Shown in pieces: positions 1-5,916 of a DNA stretch of 22,474 bases (positions within the stretch are counted from its first letter, which is position 1; the number at the start of each line of letters is the position of its first letter). Source of the DNA: a virus; IMG/VR virus record IMGVR_UViG_3300047202_000032, positions 1-22,474 of that record. One strand, given 5' to 3'. Below the pieces are notes generated by a model. That model was not told the DNA's origin. It was given only the letters and a program-made list of their open reading frames with translations, and did no database searches. Both the position numbers and the translations under genes were made by a program.

Positions 1-747
1 TGGCTCTGCACTATTAAGGTCTCCGCCACAGGCAAGGCCCAGAGAATCAATGAATATAATTGAAGCGCGGTATTCACCCATAGCGCCCTTAATCTGCTCC
101 AAGTCATCAGCCAGTGGTAAAGAACAGCGCCGGTAATAGATTTCATAGGGTGCCTCAAAACCGTGCCCTCGTTGGATGCAAGATAACTGCCAACTAATGA
201 CAGACTTATCTGTTTCCCAGTCCAACCACAAAACATTTTCTGGTTTATCAGGGCAGGGCAGTTTACCGGGATTATCTATCCAGCTAATTGTCACTATCGA
301 GGCAAGAGCAAGGGCGAAGGTTGTTTTAGCGGCTCCAGGTTCGCCAAAGATGACGTTTGGTTGATTGCGTAAAATGAAAGGATCGATTAGATATTCAGGT
401 GGCGATACATCCGTCCCCTCGGCACCGAGTATGACCACCGGCTCTCCCCTGCGGATTTCCTCAAGCAATTTAACGCATAACTGCTCAAGTATAATTGCCC
501 ACTCAATGCCGGGTGTAGATTGTACCAGTTCCCGCACTAACCTGGCTCTCGGCTCTGAGGCGGTAAAGGATAAGGTTGTCTGTTTGACATGGGGATGCTC
601 CCGCCCTGAAGCGTTACAGCGAATATTAATCTCCCCATTAGTGCTCACTTTAGTTTCTCTTATACGACTGACAATTATCTCTACTGAATCATCCGCCCAT
701 GTGAACTTATATCCGCCTACAATCCGCTCAATGATGGGTTTACTCAT
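1..747 (-). CDS. RepA-like AAA ATPase / DnaB-type helicase-like protein (C-terminally truncated by window)
   Basis: Translating the minus strand from ATG at 747 gives 249 uninterrupted codons running off the left edge. Residues about 135-143 read GEPGAAKTT, a Walker A P-loop. LWLDWETD follows at about 173-180 and a Walker B strand, IIFIDSLG, at about 230-237. This layout (N-terminal region of about 120 residues, then a RecA-fold core with LWLDWE and IxxIDSLG) matches the AAA_25/RepA-like ATPase family, which phages and plasmids use as a replicative helicase or initiator-associated ATPase. The start overlaps the upstream stop as TAATG, so it is probably translationally coupled. The last visible residues are GGDLNSAEP. 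It is the only replication ATPase in the window, so a role in phage DNA replication is inferred. A DNA-repair or recombination (RadA/Sak4-like) ATPase is the alternative. Confidence 0.8.
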   Translation of the reverse strand, partial: MSKPIIERIVGGYKFTWADDSVEIIVSRIRETKVSTNGEINIRCNASGREHPHVKQTTLSFTASEPRARLVRELVQSTPGIEWAIILEQLCVKLLEEIRRGEPVVILGAEGTDVSPPEYLIDPFILRNQPNVIFGEPGAAKTTFALALASIVTISWIDNPGKLPCPDKPENVLWLDWETDKSVISWQLSCIQRGHGFEAPYEIYYRRCSLPLADDLEQIKGAMGEYRASIIFIDSLGLACGGDLNSAEP

Positions 748-965
748 TATAGTTCAATGCCTTTCCGTATCGGCAACGGCTTATTGTCTATCACTTTTTT
801 AGGTTGAATAAGAATTACTGCCGGCATATCAAGGGTCTGTTTTGGGATTAGTTCCCCCGACTTGTCGGGGTGATAATGTCTCTCATACCAATCATTCATT
901 TCTTGCTCATAATGTTCTCGCTGCGCCATTCGATAGGCAATTTCTTGATGCCAGCTTCTAACCAT
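747..965 (-). CDS. Hypothetical protein, 72 aa
   Basis: A small ORF between the DUF5659-like gene (1-nt TGATG overlap) and the AAA ATPase (1-nt TAATG overlap), so clearly part of the same transcript. The N-terminal half is rich in charged and aromatic residues (QREHYEQEMNDWYERHYH) and probably helical. The C-terminal half is basic and proline-containing. I do not recognise a family. The codons for HPDKSGEL contain a perfect GC-rich palindrome (see 855-870), which looks inserted into the reading frame. Coding status rests on the coupled start and stop; function unknown. Confidence 0.6.
   Translation of the reverse strand: MVRSWHQEIAYRMAQREHYEQEMNDWYERHYHPDKSGELIPKQTLDMPAVILIQPKKVIDNKPLPIRKGIEL
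855..870. repeat. 16-bp GC-rich hairpin (CCCCGA-CTTG-TCGGGG) inside a coding region
   Basis: Perfect 6-bp arms with a 4-nt CTTG loop, far more GC-rich than the surrounding gene. It lies in frame in the 72-aa ORF, where it encodes part of HPDKSGEL. Short palindromes of this kind are often dispersed repeats in bacterial genomes. This is the only copy I see here. Confidence 0.5.
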
Positions 966-1204
966 CAGCCCTTGCCCTCCAGTTTATCGCGCAGGATATT
1001 GCGGGCATCCTCGTACCGTTTGATAAATAGCCCTTCATCGCGCATCCAGCCGGCGAGAACTTCATCAGGTGGATTTTCAAAGACAAAGAGAGCCTTGTCG
1101 CTGTTTGGCGACCATTCGATATAGAGAAATGGAATATCTTTGGCGTAGAGATACGCGGCTTGATTGAGGTTTGGGGTTTTATACTTGCTGTTTTCTGTCA
1201 TCAT
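965..1204 (-). CDS. DUF5659-like small phage protein
   Basis: 79 aa. A polar N-terminus leads into NLNQAAYLYAKDIPFLYIEW, then a strand-rich middle (DKALFVFENPPDEVLAGW) and a C-terminal helix with RYEDARNILRDKL. This two-layer pattern (an L-x-x-A-A-Y-L-x-A-K-like start, a F-x-F-x-x-P strand, then a helix) resembles DUF5659, a phage/MGE family of unknown function. The start ATG at 1204 sits 7 nt after AAGGAT; a second ATG at 1201 is equally possible. A sigma70-like promoter (1275-1247) lies just upstream, so this gene may head a transcript running into the 72-aa gene and the ATPase. Family match is from memory. Confidence 0.6.
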   Translation of the reverse strand: MMTENSKYKTPNLNQAAYLYAKDIPFLYIEWSPNSDKALFVFENPPDEVLAGWMRDEGLFIKRYEDARNILRDKLEGKG

Positions 1205-1246
1205 CTCGCTTATCCTTACTTTCTATCATCATACTCATCATCCATT

Positions 1247-1275
1247 ATGGTAAACCTTTTAATGAGAATTGTCAA
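1247..1275 (-). promoter_or_regulatory. Candidate sigma70-type promoter for the 1204-to-1 gene block
   Basis: On the minus strand a perfect -35 hexamer TTGACA (1275-1270) is followed after 17 nt by TACCAT (1252-1247), a 4/6 match to the -10 consensus, then AATGG. It lies between the methyltransferase stop and the ATG at 1204. No experimental evidence; the -10 is imperfect. Confidence 0.45.
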
Positions 1276-1309
1276 ACAGTATTTTCTGATGATTCTCAAT
1301 CCATGCCAC
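1259..1309 (-). pseudogene. 16-aa ORF resembling the first residues of a phage replisome-organiser protein
   Basis: GTG at 1309 follows a GAGGAG site (spacing about 6) and opens a peptide, AWIENHQKILFDNSH, that stops after 16 codons. Phage DnaD/replisome-organiser proteins often begin with W-I-E-x-H-Q, so this could be the surviving 5' end of a lost replication gene, cut where the candidate promoter now lies. It is too short to prove. It may equally be chance or a leader peptide. Confidence 0.25.
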
Positions 1310-1322
1310 GGTTAAACTCCTC

Positions 1323-1994
1323 TCATAAATCCATTACTGATTGTCGCAGGCGTTTGACCGACAATTCACAATATTTTTCCTCGATCTCAATTCCGATAGA
1401 TTTTCTTCCTGTTTCCTTGCAAGCTAATAGCGTGGTACCGCTACCAACAAATGGATCACAAATAATTTCTCCTTCATAGGTATAATGTGAGACTAGCCAT
1501 TTCATTGTTCGGAGAGGCCTGAAACAAGGGTGAGTATTGATAGAATCTCGCTTTCTCAAAGATACAGAGTAGGTTTCCGATTGTAGTATTCCGGTACCCC
1601 CGGCATATTCTCGAGCTCGAGGGGTACCGAATATGTACGCTACATCAGCACCGTAAAGAACATGACCTCTATAAGCGGGGGGCACGCGCCTCAACCAACA
1701 AGTAAGAAGATAAGACCAATCGTCTGGCACTGTTAATAAAAATCTCGGGTCCGTATCGCAACCAAGTATTATGATCAGCCGGTCAGATAATCTGTGGAAG
1801 TGTTGGGCAGCTTCTTTGAAAATTGGGGTGATATCATATTGTCGGCCCGGGTTGGACTTCTCTTCAGTCCCGGGCCATGGTGGGTCTGTGATTATTGCTG
1901 ATACTTCAACCTCGAGCTCGGGTAATATCTCGCGGCAATCACCGCAGTAAAGTGTCACCCATTCATCCTGATAATAAGGTCTTGGTAAAGTCAC
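1323..1994 (-). CDS. Orphan DNA methyltransferase, beta class (probably N6-adenine)
   Basis: 223 aa. Motif IV TDPPW is at residues about 36-40, near the N-terminus. SAM-binding motif I, DPFVGSGTT, is near the C-terminus (about 180-188), followed by GIEIEEKYCELSVKRL. This order (catalytic motif before SAM motif) is that of the beta group. NTHPCFRPLRTMKWLV at about 153-168 fits the motif X-type HP-x-x-x-P-L element ahead of motif I. DPPW favours N6-adenine over N4-cytosine. The start is GTG at 1994 with AGGTGAGG 6-7 nt upstream. No restriction endonuclease lies nearby, so it probably protects phage DNA from host restriction or regulates phage genes. The gene holds two strong inverted repeats rich in restriction-type palindromes (1593-1628, 1844-1876). 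Recognition sequence cannot be read from sequence alone. Confidence 0.9.
   Translation of the reverse strand: MTLPRPYYQDEWVTLYCGDCREILPELEVEVSAIITDPPWPGTEEKSNPGRQYDITPIFKEAAQHFHRLSDRLIIILGCDTDPRFLLTVPDDWSYLLTCWLRRVPPAYRGHVLYGADVAYIFGTPRAREYAGGTGILQSETYSVSLRKRDSINTHPCFRPLRTMKWLVSHYTYEGEIICDPFVGSGTTLLACKETGRKSIGIEIEEKYCELSVKRLRQSVMDL
1593..1628. repeat. Inverted repeat with internal 12-bp palindrome inside the methyltransferase gene
   Basis: GGTACCCC (1593-1600) pairs with GGGGTACC (1621-1628). The spacer ends in the perfect palindrome CTCGAGCTCGAG (1610-1621). The outer flanks ATTC and GAAT extend the symmetry with one mismatch. A 10-nt piece, CTCGAGCTCG, recurs at 1911-1920 in the same gene. 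Confidence 0.6.
1844..1876. repeat. GGCCCGGG...CCCGGGCC inverted repeat inside the methyltransferase gene
   Basis: GGCCCGGG (1844-1851) and CCCGGGCC (1869-1876) are exact 8-bp inverted arms 17 nt apart. An alternative inner stem, GGACT/AGTCC (1854-1858 and 1866-1870), overlaps the right arm, so two mutually exclusive folds are possible. Confidence 0.5.
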
Positions 1995-2051
1995 AGTAAC
2001 CTCACCTTTTCAGCGCCTTCAAAATACAGTCCGGCGCCCACTTTTATATCT

Positions 2052-2288
2052 CTACGCTCCCCGATTCAATGGGAACTCTTGACAACGGATTCTGCCCCCC
2101 AAATCAACCGCCGTAGCATAAGCGATTACTATATCTCCCTCTGACCCTTGAATATTATGATGGTCAGCCCATAATTTAGCGGCTTTTTTAATATTGCTGA
2201 TTCCACCGTGAGCTACGATAATTCTGTCCCTACTCTCAGCACTAGAATTACCAAACTTCTCTTGCATAATATCAATGACATCTTTCAT
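2052..2288 (-). CDS. Hypothetical protein, 78 aa
   Basis: Starts ATG at 2288 after a GGGAGAGG site and overlaps the stop of the 52-aa upstream gene as ATGA, so coupled translation is likely. The N-terminus (MKDVIDIMQEKFGN) is helical, the middle has IIVAHGGISNIKKAAKLWADHH, which could be a small helix-loop-helix, and the tail has DIVIAYATAVDLGGRIRCQEFP. I recognise no family. It precedes the methyltransferase by 57 nt, which contain one GTGGGCG element but no further convincing gene. Confidence 0.6.
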   Translation of the reverse strand: MKDVIDIMQEKFGNSSAESRDRIIVAHGGISNIKKAAKLWADHHNIQGSEGDIVIAYATAVDLGGRIRCQEFPLNRGA

Positions 2289-2443
2289 TGCCTCTCCCTA
2301 ATTTCCTCAGGTACATATTGGAGTTGTATTTTCAAGTCTTTATCTGTGCTGATTGCTTGCATCATCAGGATTGACAGAACTAACTTGGCATTCTCAACTT
2401 CGGTCTTACCATTCTGGATTTCCCGCAGGTTAATGTCTATCAT
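2285..2443 (-). CDS. Small hypothetical protein, 52 aa
   Basis: ATG at 2443 opens a 52-codon frame (MIDINLREIQNGKTEVENAK..., ending EEIRERQ). It ends in a TGA that overlaps the next gene's ATG (ATGA), and it overlaps the preceding gene by 14 nt. The composition is typical of a helical acidic/basic small phage protein with a hydrophobic VLSILMMQA stretch. The ribosome site is weak (GCGGGG about 12 nt upstream), so coupling to the upstream gene is the probable start mechanism. No family recognised. Confidence 0.6.
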   Translation of the reverse strand: MIDINLREIQNGKTEVENAKLVLSILMMQAISTDKDLKIQLQYVPEEIRERQ

Positions 2444-2702
2444 TTAATATATACCCCGCTTCTTTCAAATTATGAATCATCTGGTCTATATGAATACTTA
2501 AATCAAATTTATTAGGACATCCTTCTAATTCAAATTGTCTAATCGCCTTATGCAAAGTCCTAGCGAGAATCTGCCGGGATGTAGGGAGTGGGTTTATTTT
2601 AATTTCAGTTTTTTTAGTACGGAGTGAAGGCAATAGTATACCCTTTGCCTGTAAATCCAGAACTTCCTTGTGTGACAAGATTAAATCATTTAGATTAACC
2701 AT
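2430..2702 (-). CDS. Hypothetical protein, 90 aa
   Basis: ATG at 2702 sits just after GGTGAGAG. The protein starts with a helix (NLNDLILSHKEVLDLQAKG), continues with a basic KKTEIKINP linker, then a helical half with RQILARTLHKAIRQFELEG and DLSIHIDQMIHNLKEAGYIL. It is all-alpha in appearance with no cysteine pairs or membrane segment. No family recognised. It sits in the row of small early genes downstream of the annealing-protein gene. Confidence 0.6.
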   Translation of the reverse strand: MVNLNDLILSHKEVLDLQAKGILLPSLRTKKTEIKINPLPTSRQILARTLHKAIRQFELEGCPNKFDLSIHIDQMIHNLKEAGYILNDRH

Positions 2703-2747
2703 CTCTCACCTTCCTGAAACTTGCCTCGAACATATCGAAAGCCATAT

Positions 2748-3002
2748 TTAATACTGTTTTCTAATATCCTCCATTTCCGGTCTTACCCAGCCTCTTTCCT
2801 TTGCCATCTCATCAAAGTGCTGGTCAATTAGTTTGAGGATTTGGTCAGTTACTTTAAGACAAGTTTTTACAGACTGGTTGGAAAGTTCGTCAATCTCCTC
2901 TTGGCTTAAAGAACTAGCCTGTTCTGTCAAAAGCCTTCGCCTTGTCTCTATCGGCAAACCCAAAAACTCTTTTCGGGTAATCCTAACTTTATATGTTCTC
3001 AT
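2748..3002 (-). CDS. Hypothetical protein, 84 aa
   Basis: Preceded by GAGGAGGTAAAGAA-ATG, a near-perfect ribosome site, so a confident coding call. Highly charged: a basic N-terminus (TYKVRITRKEFLGLPIETRRRLL) then an acidic helix, EEIDELSNQ, and a C-terminal helix KVTDQILKLIDQHFDEMAKERGW. Probably a helical bundle or small dimeric protein. Not recognised. It lies about 130 nt downstream of the putative annealing protein. Confidence 0.65.
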   Translation of the reverse strand: MRTYKVRITRKEFLGLPIETRRRLLTEQASSLSQEEIDELSNQSVKTCLKVTDQILKLIDQHFDEMAKERGWVRPEMEDIRKQY

Positions 3003-3026
3003 TTCTTTACCTCCTCATCTGCCTAC

Positions 3027-3113
3027 TTAACGGCTGGCTCGGTAAGTGGAACAGTCAACGCAGTCCTTTACACCGATGCTCCAGAGTATACTTCCTGCTC
3101 TAAAGACTTTCAT
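3027..3113 (-). CDS. Possible 28-aa peptide with CxxC
   Basis: The 132-nt gap between the annealing-protein gene and the 84-aa gene holds a 28-codon frame starting at ATG 3113 (or the adjacent upstream GTG). GGCTGGTG is an imperfect ribosome site. The peptide includes VKDCVDCSTYRASR, where a CxxC pair could bind metal. Nothing else in this gap looks coding. The short length makes this tentative. Confidence 0.3.
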   Translation of the reverse strand: MKVFRAGSILWSIGVKDCVDCSTYRASR

Positions 3114-3134
3114 CACACCAGCCGATAAGCCTAT

Positions 3135-4007
3135 TTAATCCCAACCTTGCATATTCTTTATTTCGCCATACGCTTTCTTAATAATTTCCGGCTTATCAGG
3201 TATATCCTTCATCTCTTTATATGGCTGATTCGTTTCTTGATTAGTTATCCAACTTGCTATCTGGTCAACACCTGCTTTAATTTTGTGGCTAAACACCCAT
3301 GTTAAAAGTCCTTGCTTTGTTGTCAGCTCACCATTGGTAGGCTTTTCCTGTTTGGTGGCTTCCTTGCCCACTACAGGCTGTTGCGTAGGTTGTTCCTCAT
3401 TGCACCATTCCACAGGATTCGTTCCATCAATCGGATGTGCATAAGTCTTCATCTTAGCAGACTTAAAGAATTTGGCGTTATGTTTTTCACACCAATGTTC
3501 TTTCTGCTTTTCTGTCGCAGGTTTATCATCGGAAGATTCGCCGGTGATTTCTTCTGCGAGTGTTGGTTCAAAACCCGCTAGGATAGCAACGTAACTGTAA
3601 TTCATCCGGTATGCTTTACTCGTAGCGAATGTCTGAGCCGCGCTTTTGCAGGCTTTGTCCTTTGCATCGCCCTCCTTGCCTTTGCAGGCGTTTTCGGTGA
3701 AATAACAGGACATTATGGCGGACCCGACAATCTGCTCATCTTTTATAAGATTGACTTTGGCGTCATAGCCGACAGTTTTCTCATCTCTGAATATGGGGTT
3801 AATCCAATCGGTCACTGCATGAACACGATTGAAAGCTCCGATAGTTTCCCACGCTTCGACCTGGAGATACTTTTTGCCTGATATTGTCTGGTAGCAATGT
3901 GTTTGTTCCACGATGTTCATTAAGAGTTTTGCTTGAACTGTGGCATTGGCTATTACCTCATCTGGCGTTAGTGAAATAGTTGTATTTTCTCGAACCTGTA
4001 ATGTCAT
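3135..4007 (-). CDS. Putative single-strand DNA-annealing recombination protein (Erf/Rad52-like) with zinc-binding tail
   Basis: 290 aa, starting after AGGAGGGAAATAA-ATG. Residues about 40-155 carry the signature of a phage family: GKKYLQVEAWETIGAF, then a TDW...YDAKVNLI strand pair, then KSAAQTFATSKAYR and AILAGFEPTLAEEI. Proteins with EAW-x-T-x-G and S-x-A-Q-T-x-A-x-S-K-A-x-R sit in phage recombination cassettes and resemble Erf/Rad52-type annealing proteins. A second module at about 170-205 has HWCEKH (C173, H176), H191 and C202, spaced like a small Zn-binding domain. About 85 residues at the C-terminus are unassigned. The upstream gene encodes a coiled-coil protein often paired with such annealases. 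No exonuclease partner is visible. A general DNA-binding role is the alternative. Confidence 0.5.
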   Translation of the reverse strand: MTLQVRENTTISLTPDEVIANATVQAKLLMNIVEQTHCYQTISGKKYLQVEAWETIGAFNRVHAVTDWINPIFRDEKTVGYDAKVNLIKDEQIVGSAIMSCYFTENACKGKEGDAKDKACKSAAQTFATSKAYRMNYSYVAILAGFEPTLAEEITGESSDDKPATEKQKEHWCEKHNAKFFKSAKMKTYAHPIDGTNPVEWCNEEQPTQQPVVGKEATKQEKPTNGELTTKQGLLTWVFSHKIKAGVDQIASWITNQETNQPYKEMKDIPDKPEIIKKAYGEIKNMQGWD

Positions 4008-4041
4008 TTATTTCCCTCCTAGCCTGTTTTCAGGCTGTTAT

Positions 4042-4686
4042 TTACCCTTTCGCTTTTACGATAAGCGTATCTTCACTGAAAATATGAATACCTGGAATCT
4101 CGCGGACCCCGGCTTTGATCACACGGGTCAATCGGGCACCATCCACCATCAGATATTCCACCGGCACTTTCGTAATATCCTCAATAACCCACTTCCAGAT
4201 TTTCATTGTGCCAATACTGCCCATATCGGTATTGACTTTTTTCTGAACATCAATTACTTCAACGAGATTGACGGGTTCGGAGATTTCGCCATTCCAGTGT
4301 AGTGCCGCTTCTTTTTGTGCCGCCTCCAAACGTAGACGGTTGATTTCCTCCTGTTCTGCTCGTATGCGTGCCTGTTCTTGCATATAGGCTGATACTTTAT
4401 CTCGCGTAACCTTGTCAGCCTGCTCAATCGGTAGCATCAAGTTTTTGTATGCCTCATTGATTTCTTTGACAGGAAGAGATAGAAGAAGATAATCCTTGCG
4501 TTTCCCTTCCATAGCCTTTTTGAGTTTAGCAATAATGCTGAGGTCATTGATGGCTAGTTTTGTATCCTCTGCCGTAGCGATAACCCTAGCATTGGCATAA
4601 TCCAGAAGTTTAAGGGCTTCGGCATAGAAATTCATTACTTCGACATCTGCCTGCGGATTGACTTTAATTAGTGTATTTTGTTCCAT
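4042..4686 (-). CDS. Coiled-coil phage protein of the recombination cassette
   Basis: 214 aa, with AAGGAG ahead of ATG 4686. Residues about 15-130 are strongly helical. A continuous coiled-coil-like run (VTRDKVSAYMQEQARIRAEQ and onward) sits at about 90-130. The C-terminal 70 residues form a compact strand-rich domain: MKIWKWVIEDITKVPVEYLM, then RLTRVIKAGVREIPGI and a final FSEDTLIVKA. The ending with V-P-x-E-Y-L...I-x-x-G-x-R-x-I-P-G-I is recurrent in phage proteins encoded beside ssDNA-annealing or RecT-type genes. It is 35 nt upstream of the annealing protein, which supports a shared role in recombination or replication. Biochemical function unknown. Confidence 0.6.
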   Translation of the reverse strand: MEQNTLIKVNPQADVEVMNFYAEALKLLDYANARVIATAEDTKLAINDLSIIAKLKKAMEGKRKDYLLLSLPVKEINEAYKNLMLPIEQADKVTRDKVSAYMQEQARIRAEQEEINRLRLEAAQKEAALHWNGEISEPVNLVEVIDVQKKVNTDMGSIGTMKIWKWVIEDITKVPVEYLMVDGARLTRVIKAGVREIPGIHIFSEDTLIVKAKG

Positions 4687-4696
4687 TTTTCTCCTT

Positions 4697-4849
4697 TTAA
4701 TTCCTTACTAGTGCCAACTTGCAGGCCCAATCTATCTCGTCTGGTTTATAATCTATGGTCGGTAATATCCCGATAACCAGAAATACCTGTTCGGCTTTCC
4801 CGGCAATGACAAAACCCTGTTTCAGCATCTCTCTTATAAGTTCGTTCAT
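4697..4849 (-). CDS. Small hypothetical protein, 50 aa
   Basis: ATG at 4849 overlaps the upstream TGA (ATGA) and the frame runs 50 codons to TAA, directly followed by the AAGGAG of the next gene. The sequence begins MNELIREMLKQGFVIAGKAE, then a hydrophobic QVFLVIGILPTIDY and acidic DEIDWACKLA. It fills the 155-nt space between two firm genes with perfect gene-to-gene spacing, so it is likely real. Not recognised. Confidence 0.6.
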   Translation of the reverse strand: MNELIREMLKQGFVIAGKAEQVFLVIGILPTIDYKPDEIDWACKLALVRN

Positions 4850-5070
4850 TTAGCCATCCTCGTGGCTTCTACCAGCCGGTCTATGATTTGCTCGGTTGCA
4901 GCGCCATTATCCATCAATTCTTCCATCATCTTCATGTTCTTCTCAAAGGCGTTCAGACAGTCGTCGAAACCGGCTGAATAACCTACCTGCCAGATTCGAT
5001 GCGGCGTGCTTCTTATTTCGATACCACTTGATTCATCTATAATCATTTCTGGAAAGGGATTTTTATTCAT
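4846..5070 (-). CDS. Hypothetical protein, 74 aa
   Basis: Starts ATG 5070 behind GAGAGGTTAAAGAGA. The protein has an N-terminal extended part (PFPEMIIDESSGIEIRSTPH) then helices GYSAGFDDCLNAFEKNMKMM and TEQIIDRLVEATRMAK. Acidic overall, no membrane segment. No family recognised. Its stop is coupled to the 50-aa gene. Between it and the gene at 5109 lies one copy (inverted) of the 14-nt element AATAGTGGGCGGGT. Confidence 0.6.
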   Translation of the reverse strand: MNKNPFPEMIIDESSGIEIRSTPHRIWQVGYSAGFDDCLNAFEKNMKMMEELMDNGAATEQIIDRLVEATRMAK

Positions 5071-5108
5071 TCTCTTTAACCTCTCAATAGTGGGCGGGTA
5101 TATTTTAT

Positions 5109-5465
5109 TTATTCCTTTTGTTCTTTGCGCTGGAATGGGATTATACCCAATGCCTTGCGGGTTTCCGCACCTTTCTTACCGCCTTCTGACCGGCGCTTCC
5201 TTTTGATACGGTACTCTTGGCTATAGATTGCTTCGCATACTTTTTGGGGTACTATTCTCTGTCCGCCATCTTTATCAATGACCTGTAGAAATATCGCTAC
5301 ACTGTCATTGGTTTTAATGGTTTCGACAATCCAAGATGCCATCGGTAAGAATGACCAACCTTCAGTTGTGATGGTTTTATTCTTCCTCTGGAATCCTGGC
5401 GCTCCCCATAATGACTCTCTAACATGCTCCCACTTGTCTTGCTTTGAGTTTTCGTTACTGGTCAT
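5109..5465 (-). CDS. Hypothetical DNA-binding-like basic protein, 118 aa
   Basis: ATG 5465 is preceded by AAAGGAAGGAAGTA, a good ribosome site. The N-terminal half has aromatic strand segments (WSFLPMASWIVETIKTND, SVAIFLQVID). A helical piece, QRIVPQKVCEAIYSQEYRIK, leads into a strongly basic KRKRRSEGGKKGAETRKALG tail that could contact nucleic acid. It lies directly downstream of the repeat-bearing region 5514-5644, so it could be an origin- or operator-binding protein, but that is inference from position and charge. No family recognised. Confidence 0.6.
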   Translation of the reverse strand: MTSNENSKQDKWEHVRESLWGAPGFQRKNKTITTEGWSFLPMASWIVETIKTNDSVAIFLQVIDKDGGQRIVPQKVCEAIYSQEYRIKRKRRSEGGKKGAETRKALGIIPFQRKEQKE

Positions 5466-5513
5466 TACTTCCTTCCTTTATCACGCCCACGAATTAAGGT
5501 ACTAGATAGGGTT

Positions 5514-5644
5514 GTATTCACTTCCAGCTATCACGTATTCACTAGACTTGACTTTGGGGAGTTTCCGCCATTCAATTCTAGTCTACGTATTCACTGTGTT
5601 GCCGTGTGTCCGTGTGATGTATTGCGCTTGAGTTTGTACTCACT
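5514..5644. repeat. Iteron-like direct repeats (GTATTCACT x3 plus GTACTCACT) in a 253-nt gene-free stretch
   Basis: The plus strand carries GTATTCACT at 5514-5522, 5535-5543 and 5587-5595, and a one-mismatch copy, GTACTCACT, at 5636-5644. All are in the same orientation, 21, 52 and 49 nt apart. ACTAGAC/GTCTA-type short repeats lie beside three of them. GTGAGC repeats follow at about 5687-5705, then an AT-rich run (5706-5722). No ORF over 9 codons starts here on the minus strand. The arrangement fits an origin or a multi-site operator. Confidence 0.5.
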
Positions 5645-5718
5645 CTAGTAGACTCATTCCGTATGACATATAATCAGAGCTTATGAGTGAGCGTGAGCGT
5701 GAATGTATTATCAATAAT

Positions 5719-5916
5719 TTATAGTGGCGGGATGGTATCTAGATTACACGCCTTCATAAACTTTTGGAAGTCAAAATTAGGATTATCGCCAATCATATAA
5801 TCTGCAAGGTCTTGTGCAATTTGCCACACTACCGTTTTGACTTGGAATGTATCTTGTGGGGAATGATGCTTCTCAAGAATTTTCGCAATTACCTTGTAAT
5901 CTTTTCTGGTTAACAT
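5719..5916 (-). CDS. Hypothetical phage protein, 65 aa
   Basis: I choose ATG 5916 because AGGAAGG lies 8 nt upstream. An upstream in-frame GTG (5937) lacks a proper site. The sequence MLTRKDYKVIAKILEKHH...AQDLADYMIGDNPNFDFQKFMKAC matches a pattern common in phages and bacteria: R-K-D-Y-x-x-I-A-x-I near the start and L-A-D-Y-x...D-N-P-x-F-D-x-x-x-F-x-x-A-C at the end. That family has no known function that I can name. The leader before it shares a GTGGGCG-GTGA-AAAGGAAGG block with the leader of the gene at 5465. Confidence 0.65.
   Translation of the reverse strand: MLTRKDYKVIAKILEKHHSPQDTFQVKTVVWQIAQDLADYMIGDNPNFDFQKFMKACNLDTIPPL

Noticed and set aside
365-802. 145-aa open frame on the plus strand
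   Set aside because: Lies opposite the AAA ATPase gene, whose minus-strand frame has Walker motifs and a coupled start; the plus frame is low-complexity Ser/Thr without recognisable motif.
1991-2041. 16-aa GTG-started ORF (GAGLYFEGAEKVRLL) whose TGA overlaps the methyltransferase GTG
   Set aside because: Spacing to any ribosome site is too long (about 15 nt); more likely leader sequence.
2695-2745. 16-aa ORF (MAFDMFEASFRKVRDG) before the 90-aa gene
   Set aside because: No ribosome site and too short to separate from chance.
5514-5644. CRISPR array
   Set aside because: Repeats are only 9 nt and irregularly spaced; no spacers of constant size and no cas genes.
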